Below, piece by piece: positions 1 to 12,874 of a stretch of 64,000 nt of DNA (the stretch's first letter is position 1; every line of letters begins with the position of its first letter). A program made the position numbers and the translations under genes. Source of the stretch: Karalla daura (taxonomy: Eukaryota > Chordata > Actinopteri > Chaetodontiformes > Leiognathidae); assembly GCA_029224185.1 (NCBI GenBank), contig CM055194.1, forward strand, positions 23,185,174-23,249,173, read 5' to 3'. The notes under the pieces are model-generated. The model was not told where the DNA came from. It was given only the letters and a program-made list of their open reading frames with translations, and did no database searches.

Positions 1-496
1 CGTATCCCTATTGATTCCTTTCTAAGGAGCACTTCCCTGGAAAATTCATTAGATCAGTCTTGCTAAGGTGTGTCTGAGGTGAAGTAACCTGTATCAGTCA
101 TTAAGTACATACAGCCACTCAGTTACACACTAACAACACCCTCGCACTTGTGCAACAATCCAGCTAATTACCACACAGTAGATTTATCTTTGCTTCAAAG
201 TCTAAATGACAACTTTGAAAACAATACCCTTCTTGGGAAATTCCCTTATTCAAAGCAAGGGGAGAGATTGACAATAACTGTAATAGGAGAAAAAAGATAT
301 TCATCTTATCTTTATCGCAAATTTCACACTGTTTTACATTTCAAATTGTAATATTCCACCATCATGCCCTTCATTCGCATTAAAGACTTGTAACATGCCT
401 CATCCATATTTCTGTAACCAAGGAAAATGTCTGTTTGTCTTCAGACAAACTCCAGGGTAACACCAGTTTACCCCCACAGAAACACCAAGCGTGCAT

Positions 497-575
497 GTTC
501 AGTTGATTGGAGACTCCTGTGAGGGACTGGAGACCTGTCCAGGGTTTATTTCTCACCTTCGCCATATTAGAGACA
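497..575 (+). repeat. Fragment of a teleost interspersed repeat (LINE/SINE tail type)
   Basis: The words GGACTGGAGACCTGTCCAGG followed by a degraded 'gtttatttctcaccttcgcc' match the tail module seen in many fish LINE/SINE copies, usually read as 'ggactggcgacctgtccagggtgtac...'. The reverse complement of the same module occurs near 16.3 kb and 42.9 kb. Family assignment is from memory of fish repeats. Confidence 0.45.
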
Positions 576-1024
576 ATTTGGTGCAAAGCGTATCAAGATA
601 TTTGAGGGTTGGATCGAAGATCTTGGCATTGAATGCAGTATCTTCAACTAGGATGAACTCATTTGTGTGTTTGTTTTGTTCCTGATGATAAATGGTGTCA
701 GTTGATTTACTTATTAATAATTTGAGGCTTTCAACCATCAGCTGATACGAGTGCACCTCGGGTCCCACTGTTCTGCGACATCCGTGTCATCTGTGTTGTT
801 AACTGAACGAGTCCTAACATGTCGGCGGTTCACCTCCGTCCTACCTGCAGGAACACATTCGCCACCGTGGCTGCAGAGAGAACAAACCGTGTGCGACCAC
901 ATCACCGTAGCTATGGCTCTCACATCTGAGGCAATTTTCCTCACAGCTGTGACAAAAAGAATTGCTCAAAGATGCTATAATCAAACCTACACCCACAGCC
1001 CACACAGAGCAGAGGGGCCAGCAG

Positions 1025-1025
<1 letters not shown>

Positions 1026-1079
<54 letters not shown>
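1026..1079. repeat. (CA)n microsatellite
   Basis: An essentially perfect CA dinucleotide tract of about 27 units. Confidence 0.95.
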
Positions 1080-1082
<3 letters not shown>

Positions 1083-2595
1083 ACTGCACGCAACCTCATG
1101 CAGAAACTCATATAAGCTCTCTTTCACTTTCTCGCTCCCTTATACGGGCACACCCACATTCTCACATAGCTGTGAGCAGTTACCTGCCACCTTTAATTGT
1201 ACTTCCTGTGTTCCTTTTCCACAAAACTCCAGACACCCACAGCCTCTCTGCTGCCTACCTTCTTCATAATCCCCCCTTTTTTTCTCTCCTTTAAGACACT
1301 GTGCAGGCAATTTTCCCATGACTGTGCCCGTGAGTCAACTCATTACATCCCTTTTTTTTGTCTTGGTTTTATTATCTCTGCACAGCGTGCACAATCTGCA
1401 GCCTGTTGACATACATTATGCACACAGCGCAAACGGTCAGTTTCATATGGATGGTCAAGCCATGATGTGAATGAGATCCAAGCATTTCTCTGATTAACAC
1501 GGGATGAGTCATTCACCACCGCTTCCCGTCACGCACACACACATACACAAAGGTGTACATGCACAGAACACGCACATCATTAAACACATAAAAGGCCTAT
1601 ATGTATGTATTCACTCCACACGCCCACATACATTTCAGTACTCATAGAGTTCTTGCCAGATGTCAAATGCTTTTTGTGCGTTTAATATGTGGGCTGTGGC
1701 TGCCGATGTTCTTATTCAATGTGACTACACTTGGACTCTGCGGCTGACATTCAGTCCATTCAAAGGCGAGCACCGGGTGCCGAAGCTCCGTCACAAGAGT
1801 GTCTCCTTTCACGGAGCCTACTCCTATTTTACGGTTTCTGTCATTCTGGGTGGTTCAGGGCCAGTACAGTAATTCCATATGTGTCAGCAGAGAAAGAATT
1901 CAGTGTGGGTGATTGTAAAACATAATTGCTTGAACATAAAACCTCAACTTTTCCTGAATCGTGCCTTACTTATAGCCTTTTTGTCTCCCCACCTCCTTAC
2001 ATCAATTAGACTTTGCTCGGATTGGAGACGTATTTGTTTTGATCATTTTCAGCAGACATAGAGGAGCTTGCCAGGCGAGGTCACTGTGTTCCACGAACAC
2101 ACAAATGTAATTGATACAGAGGTCTCAGTGTTGATCAAGGAAGCGCTGATAACACACACATTGCATTATTAACAACAGACCCACTTCCCTTGAGAAGGAG
2201 AACAGATGTTGGTTTTAATCTATGATTCTTCATGTTTTCAGCCACGAGTTAAAAAAAAAGCACATCTGCATTAGTACATGACGAACCTGAGTGTAAATAA
2301 GGGCTGCAGGTCTGGGAGTGCCACTTGAAGCACTGTGCCCTGTTGCGTGTGTGTGTGTGTGTGTCTGAGGCTTTCTCTTCCTCCACTCTCCTGCACTTTG
2401 TCACTCACAGCTCCTCTGGTTACGACCTGGCCCCCCTCATGGGGGCCTCCGGGGCCCGCTGGCTAAATTAGTTTCAGCAGCACCAGGAACCGGAGTTGCA
2501 GGCCTCCTAACCTCTCTGTGGATTACAGAACTCTAACCCGCCTCTCTGTCAAGGCCTCCCAAGGCCTTTGATGTTGCTCATGGCTTTTCCTTCCT

Positions 2596-3140
2596 CACGC
2601 CACCCAGCTCTGAATGAATGATCTACACTCAACCCCTGCACTCCAGCGACCCTCCCTCGTACTCTCACCCTCTTTTTCTTCTATCTCCACCGCTCCTCCT
2701 ACTCCTCCTCCTCCTCCTCCTCCTCCCCCTCCTCCTCCTCCTCCTCCCTCTTTCCCGTCTGTGTGCCTGCCGGGTGAGCGCCCCCTCATGTTTTGCCTCC
2801 TCCCTCGACTTCCTCCCACTCTTCTGGCGTCTGTCTCTCTCCCCCTGTCCTTGGTCCTCATCCATCCTTTCTGCAGAACGTCTCCCCACCCTTGAAATCC
2901 TGTCCTCTTGTCTCTATCTCTGTCCTCCATTCCCCCTCTTCCTTTACAGCATTTTCACATCCTTTTTCTTTTCTTAGAATCTGTTTCCTCTCCCAATCCT
3001 TTTCTCAACTTCTCACGTCATCTCATATTTCCTTCCTCTGATCTTCACCTAATTTTCTCTTTACCCACTTTCGTGTTTCCCTGTTCCCATTTTTTTTTCT
3101 CCCCCTTCCTTCCCGTCTTCACCCCTCCCTCTCTCCTTTG
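2596..3140. repeat. Pyrimidine-rich tract with (CTC)n core
   Basis: Over about 540 bases the plus strand is strongly biased to C and T, with a (CTC)n/(TCC)n core at about 2695-2750. Long open frames on both strands (poly-Pro/poly-Leu on plus, poly-Gly/poly-Arg on minus) are a by-product of this composition and not genes. Such strand-asymmetric tracts can form triplex DNA. Confidence 0.8.
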
Positions 3141-6100
3141 GACTTTGTCCCCAGGGCTTTCTGCGTGCCTCATGCATTCCTTTGCGCTGACTGACTGTGT
3201 TTACATTGACATCCCCTCTACTGTGTGTGGACCACGGCACCGCAAACCCAACAGCACAGATGCATAGAAACCAAGTTCATCTGCTATTCTCTCTCTCTCT
3301 CTTTCTTTCTCTCACTTGCCACATTTCCATTGTAGTTTTTCACAAAATAATTATATTTCTAAAGTTTCAGTTCAATTGTTTAACTTAAAAAAAAGTCTAT
3401 CCGCACAGTCTAATCCCCATATTTTTCTTAAAATCTCATCCCATGAGACTCTACTTTGAGGAAGATGAGAAGATATCTAAAACATCAATTTATTAGATGT
3501 TTTAATTAGATAAGTTGAATTCACACTCCATGCCATCCTCATGTTTGGTGACACACTTTTGCAATGAACTTTTATATTGAGATTTCTGAAAAACCACTTC
3601 ATGAATGAAAATGTTTATGCAGTAGCTGAGAGGATCTTTCAAAATGTATATTAAAATCTATTTTCTTTGCTGTTACTTACATTTTGTACATGTCAAGAGG
3701 TAACGGAAATGCACCTTCTCTCGTCTCCCTCAAGACAATAAATCAAGAGTAAATAATCTGATGGAACAAATAAAAAGGTTTAGAAAAAAGAACACAATGC
3801 ATCATTATAACTACAGCACAACACAACTGTGCCATGCTTTATGTCTTTACATTCTAGGACCCCTTGACTCCATTTCTGCTAATTACACTTGCACATGGTT
3901 GTGCGCTCTCTAAAGGCGGACATTTTTCATCAACATGCTCGGGGTGGCGGGATAGTTGGAAGTTCAAATGGAACTCAAACACATTAGAGTACATTATGCC
4001 AGCAGAGGTTACAGAGGAAAGTCAAGAGCTGCCTAACTGTAATAGCGCCCTTAATCATATACCACCTGATCCTGAAAAGTGAAAGCAGGGGAGGCGCAAC
4101 CCAGATTCATTGAAAAATAAACGCAGCCAAGTGGATCTTTTTATAGCTCTGGCAGCCAGAGGACAATATGTAGCCACGTGAGCTATGTTTATTTTATTAA
4201 ACAGAGTAAGAGGGAGAGAACGAGGTGGCGTGGGCGGTGGGGGCTGGAGAGAGCTGATCTATCATAAGGTCATCATTTTCCACCTTGCAGACGTCACCTG
4301 TGTGCTGCTGCCTAGCGGAGGACAGTCAGCACATTGAAATGTCACCGGCCTATTGTGTAACGCTCCGCTCACACAGCTTCATGCACATGCTTGTTTGTCG
4401 TGTGGAAACAGACGCGCCGGGTGATTGCGTGTACCTTGGCGGCCCTGCCCAGTCCGTTCAAGGTGCTGTGTTGCGCAAGACACTCCCACCCCGTCCACCT
4501 CCTCCTTCTCACTCAGCAAACCCATCCATATTAGGATGTTATTTCTCCCGACGTGACACACTGTACGGCATGTGTGTCACCCTTTCCTGTCTTGTGTTAT
4601 ACTTGTATTTACCTGTCAGTTTGGCTTAATGAGTCTTATTATTTGCTGAAATAATGCCCCATTGTGGACGCGTGTTGCATTCAACAGGATGACACAGTAA
4701 CAGTTGGCTTTATCGCTAATCTGCTATTGTTTTTAATGCTCACACAGCCAACATTTATGATTTAGTGCAGCTTGACTAAACCCAGTGTTTATGGGTTAAA
4801 CACAGGCGTGACCAATCCAGGGCTCCTCCTCGGTTTACCCTGTTTCATCTTGTATCACTGCTTCCCCTCAATGATTGATCCTGTACTAGCTCTCTCTCTT
4901 TCTCTGTCTCTTTTCTGTCTGTGGGTGCTGACATGTCCGTCCCGCCTGTGCAGTTAATTGCCGGGCAGATTATACGGTGTTGCGAATGGATGAAAACATT
5001 TGTGCAGTGAATCACTTCAACTTTACCGGCACACACGCCTTCACTTCCAGTAAGGATCCCTAGCAGCACACCCGCCTCTTCCCCAGGCTCCCGTGAAAAC
5101 CGACATCGATGCCAATGGCTCTGGAACTGCCCAACAAGGAGTTAACACTTCAGATGGAGGGACATGGTTGTAGGAGGAGGAGGAGGAGGAAGAAGAGTAC
5201 GGTGAGAAGGAGAAAAGGAGTGGCTGGCGGCAGGCGTAAAGGTGGTGAGCTCAGGGCTGAGGAATCATGAAGTCTCTTGCTCTTTACTCTGCTACGCCCC
5301 TGCACTGTACCGCCACCGCAACGCCCACACCTCCACCCCTGCTCTATTACTACGACCTCTGCAACGCTCCGGTTTGCAATCTGGAATGCTGACTTTCACC
5401 CGCACCCACCTGCCCCCCTCCCCCACGCCCTGGGCCCTCCACTGCATTTCTCACCCCTCCTTCGCTTGCAAAACCGGGGGGGGGGGGGGTGACGGGGGAG
5501 ACGCATCCCCCTGTTACAAGCGACGGCATTGTGTGATCGGGAGTCAGCTTATGAATGTGAATCGTGCTTGTGTTGGAAAAAAAAGAAAGAAAAAATCTTC
5601 CAAATCAGAGAAACTTACCCTACTTGAGCAGAAGTGCCACTGTCTGACTAAAAATATCTCTCTGAGCAGCAGAGGGAAAGTCTAATTCCACACGAGGCTC
5701 TATTAAAACCCACAGATTGAGCAGCGCAGACCTCAGGCTGATTCCAGGGAGGATCATTCCTGCCTCTGGAGTTTGGAGTTTGCACCGATTGAGACTGGGA
5801 TAAAATATTCACACACACACTCACACACAGCCCAAGCCCATTCCAGTAAAGGCAATTTGTGTAAATCTGTGTCCGGGGAAAAATGGCTTCAGAGTGGGCG
5901 TGCCTCAAATCAACAAGAGATGTTATGGCTCTTACATGAATACATAGCCAATCTGTTCTAATAAGTCTGAGTCATACAGGAGGAATTCTCTATATGGTTC
6001 AGGGAAGAATGGTAATGCATCTGTCATCTGTCCTCTGCTTTTAGCACCTCTGGCTCCCAGCACCTCTGAGCCAGGTCAAGTTAACTGTCCCTCTGAGTTC

Positions 6101-7471
6101 AGATACTTCGGGCATGACTGGCATGAAGAATTCATCAACGTATTTGTCACTATCTATCTTTGGTGGTAACGGACCATCAACGCTGCCTGTCTGTCTCCTG
6201 TTCCACAATATGACTCACCACACTGCATGAATAAAAGCCTTGTGCTTCCTCTCCTGATAGCCGAACAATTCCAGTTGGCTTTTGTTAAGTGTTAAGTGGC
6301 CAATGTTTCTGATTAAAAGGCAGATAAAGATGTTTATCTGATGGAGCAGCTTATGAAACAAATAAAGCTTTTACAATCACAGAATAAAAAAAAAATCATG
6401 GCTGTTCAGGACTATGGCAGGTCAGCAGCAGGAGGGCGGAAACAGGGCGGTCGCTGGCACATCTGTCATCCATTTGGGGTGGGAGAGGACGGGATGACTC
6501 TCTGCTTACCTGTGCACTGTCAGCCCAGGAGGGGCGGCAGGGACATTTGTCAAGGAGCTGGGGAGTAAATAGTGAAGAAACAAACCACCATCTGTCTGGG
6601 CCCATTGATTTTCACATGAAAAGCAAATACATCCATTCTGTTTGCGCTGCCTCCCAACCCTGTCTGCCTGTTGGGCGGCCGCAGAGCTGGAAGTTTACCT
6701 TTCGACATCATGTTCCTTTGATAATCCTTATATATGGCCGAACCTCTGGCCCGGTGACTCCCCTTTGTGGGGTGCCACCAACAGAGAAAGAGGAGCAAAC
6801 TTGAAGTGCTCGCGCCCTGGTGTGAGTCACAGAAGGTTACAGGGGGTCGCTGTTGCCCAAACGTCGGCAGGTCATCTAGGCAGACGGATTGCGTGTCTGA
6901 AGGGAACATGCCAGCTCCTTATGAGCAGCACAGTGATGTCTGCACACAGGGGTAATGGCAGTGAAGGTCAACGATCCGGCCTCTCGCATCCTGCCCTTTT
7001 GTGGCACCTTTAGAAAAAAAAAGCGAGATTTATCCTCCATCGCCTCCTGCCCACACCTCAAAGTGAAGATGTCCGATTGCATCTGTTGTATGTGTGTGTG
7101 TGTGCGGACATAGTCATGAGCAGAAAGAAGAGCAGGAGAGCGAGATGCAGAGACTGATCCAGAGAAAGAGAGCGAGCCTTAATGTCTTGTGTCACCACCA
7201 CCTGCATCCTCTTATGAAATCTCTTCATGTTCCACCCACTGAGTTTCCAATCCTCCGTTCTGCCCTTGGACAGACACTAATTCAACCACCAAATCTAATC
7301 CTAATGTAAAGACCTGATAAATTCCTTTCATCACCAGCATGTAAATGTTTATCATTAGATGGGGGGGCATTCACAGTATTATCACTGAGGGGCGTAATGA
7401 CTTTTTATGAGGTCTGACTAAGGTTTGTGGGTAGATAACCTAACAAAGAGCGCCTAGGTGCTCTCTCTCAC
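3141..7471. other. Non-coding region, possibly regulatory
   Basis: No gene recognised. Open frames are short and show no family signature. A 14-base G run lies at 5476-5489 and a short GGA-rich stretch near 5.17 kb. Several AT-rich blocks of complex sequence (for example around 4.68-5.05 kb) look like typical vertebrate intergenic or intronic DNA; whether they are conserved cannot be judged from one sequence. Confidence 0.5.
5476..5489. repeat. Poly-G run
   Basis: Fourteen consecutive G residues, followed after TGAC by another G-rich stretch. Confidence 0.9.
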
Positions 7472-7475
7472 TGTG

Positions 7476-7522
<47 letters not shown>
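7472..7522. repeat. (GT)n microsatellite
   Basis: GT tract of about 25 units with a single GC interruption near its left end. Confidence 0.95.
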
Positions 7523-7524
<2 letters not shown>

Positions 7525-8521
7525 TATCCTCCCTATTTGGCTTTGATCGTTTTGGCATTTTGCTGCAGACACTTTAGATATACAGCTGATGCAACCAAAA
7601 TGTCATCCCTCTTTTTGTACAACCACTGGAGAGAGGGCCTTTTCATTTAGGGGAAGAATTTGAAACAGCTCTAACCTTTCATCAACAATGCTGCCACTTT
7701 ACGCTATGGAATTCCTAATTCAATGAGAGGCGTACCACGGCACCTGCTTTCATCAGCACTAAGGTCCTCTGAGAAAGTGCGCGGAAAGAGAGAAAAGGGA
7801 TGGAGAGAGGCGTCAGCAACTTGTTGACAAGACTCCGGTGGCAAAAACAAAATGAAACAAGCACCTCAGGGCTGGTGATGTCATGTGGCACAAACAGGTT
7901 CTACTGCTGGGACAATAACAAAACACAACACATCACACACACACATCGCACAAAGACAGTCATCCGGGCACATACAATGTGTTAGGAAATGCCAGTAATG
8001 GCAGACAGTGACGCACAAAGTCACGTCAACTGACAATTAAAATCTTTATTTTAAAAAGGAAATGATGAGACATTTTGTCAAACATATGTGAGTCAGATGG
8101 TGATTATTTCTTTTTGTAAATTTAACAGTACAAACAACAGTACAAATGCTTTTTACCTCATCGAGCAACAAAAGAGAATCTGTAGGTCAATGGGTTGTTT
8201 TGGCAGCAGGTGAGAGTGTCATGACTCGGTATGAAAGGAGCATCCACCAAAGGCTCAGTCATCCTGGTTGAGGTCCAGCACGCAGTCCAGCACGCGATTG
8301 TAACAGAGAAAGGAACGCTGTCAGACCAGTGTCGCTTTCTAAATGAATTTCTTCTGTTTTGGTTTGTTTCCAAGATGTTTTGGAATCAGGATCACAGATC
8401 TGTGGCCTGTGTATGTGCATCTACAGTGTGTGTGTGTGTGTCCTGTTCTCATGCCCTCCCTTGTCCATGTCAATCCTCACCTGCTCTGAAAAGGACAGAG
8501 CGGAAAACCCTCAGCCTTACC

Positions 8522-8522
<1 letters not shown>

Positions 8523-8552
<30 letters not shown>
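8523..8552. repeat. Poly-C run of 30 bases
   Basis: Thirty uninterrupted C residues on the plus strand. The run creates spurious poly-Pro frames. Homopolymer length is error-prone in sequencing, so the exact count is uncertain. Confidence 0.9.
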
Positions 8553-10507
8553 ATCGTGGACCCGCATGACGTGTCATCGCTGGCTTTGTCCTGGCATTCC
8601 CGCCCGTTCCCGTTCTCACATTATCTAATTACCGCACAAACAGTCTGATGAGAAGACCCATGAGGGCCATTTATTATTACTGTATTACAGATTTTTCTTG
8701 TGCGCTCTTTCTTGGTTCTTTATCTGGCCCTCATGTTCCTCCCCTCTCTTTATACCCCCCCCACCACCACCCTCACCACCCCTCCCCATCGCTGCCTCTT
8801 ACAGCCCCCCTCTTCCCCTCCCTCGCTCTGCATTCCTTGGTGAGTGGGTGGAAAGTTCAATGGGGATGTGGGATCCCAGAAGGGCAGGGGTGGGGGTGGG
8901 GGTGGAGGTGAAGGGGGGGGCTTTGCCTCTTACCAGAGTGCAGTATTTGTGCTCCTTATCGGCTACTCCAAACTGTGAGCAGCACTGGTTGACTGCTTGA
9001 TGGTGTGGTGTCCTTTGAGAAGGGCAAGAGGTCACAAATGTGATTAGTCCATGTTCTAAAGATGCAGATTTTTCAAAATTTGGAGCAAAACTTTGCGTCC
9101 TGTGATCGGGTCCTTGTTGCAGTGTAACTGGGGCTGAGATTCTGCTGTGGTTCACCTTCACCACACACTAGCTGCTGCTCCTCACTTGGAGACAGACACA
9201 AACGCTTACAACACAATGATCAATGATAGAAGGACCTCTGCTGGCCTTTGCTTGACACTGCAAGCCTTTGCTTGTTATCGGCTAAGTAGGAGCATGCGTC
9301 AGCCTTATTGGCTCCTCTCAGTTGACAGTGAGGCTGACTTTTGTTGGATCTGCCACAAATGTTAACATTGGACTTTGATCATGCCTTGATAAGATGAAGT
9401 TGATGGACAGTTCATCATTTAACCATTGATTGATGTGCTGTTGCTTCGGTCATGCGACGCCTCATTGCATCACTTCACACGCTTGAACAAAACAAAAAAA
9501 TGAAAGGGTTGGGCAGCGAGGCAGAGTCATTTGCAGCTTCTTGCATAACCTTCCTGTGGAGACAGACGCTGCACTGTTTGTGCCATTCCTCACCCTTTTT
9601 GTCAGCATGTTTACCTTTGCTTCTGTCTTATCTCTGTCGCGCTTGCAAGCAAACAAACTGGTTTTAGAAGCAGCTCTGGTCCGTGGGCTGTGAGTGTAGG
9701 AGACACACAGGAAGTGGTGGGCGACCAGCAAACTGTATTTCCCCTTCCTGTCTATGTCCTCCCTCCCTCCATGCCTGCCTGCCCTTTGGCTATTAATGTA
9801 ACTCTGAGCTACCCACCACACACCCACATGGCCGCTGGGAGCTGGTGTGCACAAGAAAATCACAGACGTGCAAGCGCAAGTGGAGATGCACGTACATGCA
9901 CAAGCGTCCATACAGTCCCAGCAACATCTGCCAGGCGATATCAGTGTAAATAATTAGTAGCGAGGCAAGTAGGCAGCATACTAGACCGCTCCAAGCGTTC
10001 AGTACAGTATGCACCCTCATGGCTGGCTTTCATATCGATACATCAGCTCCTGTCTCTCCCCTCCTACCATGCTGGTACACAGACAACAGGCAGCAGGGTG
10101 CAATTAAATAGGTGTCCATCACTCAATCACGACACATTTCACAGCCAGAGAGGAGGTGATATACAGTGTGCATGCACAGTAGGAAAATACCAGCTGCGTG
10201 ATAACAAGGTTCCCTATTTTTTATTAAGTCAAGGCAACCAGTCTCTGCACACGTGTATGTCACACACACTCCTCTTGGCCACACACACAAACACACATAT
10301 TTGCCCCTGCAGTTCACTGTGAGGGAAATTAATGTTCATCTATGTTCGCAGTTTTGTTCCTCCCTCCTTCAAGCAGGCCTGATTTTTTTTTTTCTCGGAA
10401 AGTGGGCTCAAAAGTGGGCTGACAAATTTAGCACTTCAGCTGGGCTCTTTCGATCTCTCCATCTCGTTCTCTCTTTGTTCAATTTACCACTTACACACGT
10501 GGCACCA

Positions 10508-10538
10508 GCCTACACACACACACACACACACACACACA
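10508..10538. repeat. (CA)n microsatellite
   Basis: CA tract of about 15 units. Confidence 0.9.
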
Positions 10539-12260
10539 TGGACTCACATGCACACATACCAATGATCCATGTTCCCATTGCAGTCCTTATCTCCTCCCCC
10601 CGGTCATCCAGCTCATCTGTGAGAACACAGAGAACACACACTGGCATGAATCACAGTGAATCATGCAGCCCAAATAGCACCCAAAGAGAGGTGTTGCATT
10701 TAACCAGGACACAGACTATTTATAATGGCCTGGGCGTTCACAGTCTCATTATAGGCCATGGAGGATGCTGACAATGGACGGGCAGATGAGGGGGTAGTGA
10801 CTCCTTTTAAATGTCACCGGCAATGTATCTTCTTATCTACATGCTGCTGCGGTGGCAGCATGTTTGAATACAATATTTAGAGCAGAGTGGATGAACTGGA
10901 ATGAGGGGAGGGAGGGAAAATAAATCTTTTCCGAGACACAAATATATGCAGGTGGGGGTGCAGACGCTCAGTCGCCACGTGAGAATAGACTTTTTATAGT
11001 TGGCACTGTGGCAGAGAGCGCTGACGACTCACCTGCTTAGAGTCAAGTCAGCTAATCGGATTAAGATCAATGACTATAGATGGTTTACAAGAACCTTTAC
11101 AATTCAATCGCTGCTAATTCGATGTAGTTCTAAACTCCCAAGAACAGAAACGTAACAACAGAGTGCCTCTCTCATGTAGACCTCTGCCTAATAAGCTTGT
11201 TAGAGTCTAATTAGTGTAACAAGTGCCTGCAAAATAAATAAACATAATTATCATATCAAATGCATTAGCTGTTTGAGGGATGATAGAGTAATTTGACAAA
11301 CACTTTGTTCTTCTGTTTTCTTTTGGCTTTTTCTCTCTCCCCACATGCCAATCATGCTCAATGCATCACATCGGGACAGAGTTGGGAAGTGCAGGCTCAT
11401 CAATCCTTGGCAAGCTCACGCTCAAATTACACTGTGTCTGATCCTGAGAGCAACAAAGCGCCGAGCCCAACCCCCCGAAATTGTGCGCTGGCAGGGTTTA
11501 ATCCCGATTTCAGGTGAGATGGCTTTGAGAGAAGCAATCAACACCTGAACAATTACCTCCACTGAATTGATTACATATTGATTGAGCGTGGCCCAGACAC
11601 CTGAGCAGAATCTGCAGCTCTTCAACAGCATCGGCCTGCACCAGCAAAGTCACAGAAACCAACCCTGAAAACTGGCTTTGACGGGGAAGCCGACAAAACA
11701 CTTGCGCACCATGACAGTGGAAGAGGAGGAGTGGGAAGGAGGGGCGGTTTCATTATCAGCCAACATGTAGGCTCATGCCGCACGGCTTTACCCATCCAAC
11801 CGTTGTCATGGCAGCAGCTCATGTCATCTGCATCTCACCTTGAATGAATGTGGACCTGCGGGACGCGTGGCCTCCTCCACAGAGCCAGCACACAGGGGGC
11901 ATAGTGGAAGTGCGTCAGCGCTGCGAGCAGCTGGGGACACACCCACGGCAACCTGCCCGCCTCACTGTTTGTATGCACATGCGTGTGCTACTGCGTATGT
12001 ATGTGTTTGCCCCCCCACCCCCCACTCACACACACACATACACACGATGACAAGCGAGGCTGGCCTCAGGACTGCGTTGTCACCACAGGGATGACTGCAA
12101 CAGCAGCAGCAGCAGCAGGAGAAGCCGAGCAGCTGTTCCCCGATCTAAGAACTGCACTGAACTGGGTCCCCCGCCAGAGAGACGCTGCTCCTGCTTTATT
12201 TATTTATTTATTTATGTATTCCACATCAAGGAAGCACTGTGTTTAAACATGTGTCAGGCA

Positions 12261-12462
<202 letters not shown>

Positions 12463-12785
12463 CTGCCAGCTCCTGGCATCACAGCAACAGGTAAGACAGG
12501 CCACCAGTAAGTGCAATAAACACATTTGGTACTAACAATTAGATGGCTCTGTGAAAATGCCAAAAATGATTTCTTGTTCTGAACACTTTTCCGTATACTA
12601 TGTGATTAGGCTTTAAGAGTTGTAGTGCTTTGCCCTTTTTGCCATTTCTCTCATTCTCCCATTTTGTGTCTCTGCATCCTCGTCAGTCTGTCTTCATGAA
12701 AGTTGAATTTTTTTGGTCTTTTTTTTTCATGCATAGCCTCTTGAAGTCGCCTGTGTTTCTTGAGTGTTTACAGAGTGCATACTAG

Positions 12786-12874
12786 GTGTGTGTGTGTGTG
12801 TGTGTATGTGTGTGTGTGTGTGTGTGTTCGTGTGTGTGCGTGTGTGCGTGTGTGTGTGTGTGCGTGTGTGTGTA
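12786..12874. repeat. Imperfect (GT)n microsatellite
   Basis: GT-rich tract interrupted by TA, TC and GC steps, continuing into a short reverse-polarity CA segment. Confidence 0.9.

Larger units (their letters stand above)
1..2595. other. Non-coding region, no gene recognised
   Basis: I see no convincing exon here. Open frames are short and those around 0.75-1.3 kb run through a CA microsatellite. The stretch contains one interspersed-repeat fragment near 0.5 kb, the CA tract near 1.05 kb and a short GT run near 2.35 kb. The rest is unique-looking sequence of mixed composition. Confidence 0.6.
7523..12260. other. Non-coding region, no gene recognised
   Basis: Contains the 30-base poly-C run, a C-rich patch at 8.74-8.83 kb, a CA tract at 10.51-10.54 kb, and AT-rich complex sequence at about 11.04-11.30 kb that resembles conserved non-coding DNA in texture only. 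Open frames are short, overlap on both strands and carry no recognised domain. Confidence 0.5.

Noticed and set aside
751..1294. Overlapping open frames of 110-172 codons
   Set aside because: They run through the CA microsatellite (Thr-His or Cys-Val repeats) and have no family motif.
2595..2977. Poly-Gly, poly-Pro and poly-Leu open frames on both strands
   Set aside because: By-product of the CTC/pyrimidine tract.
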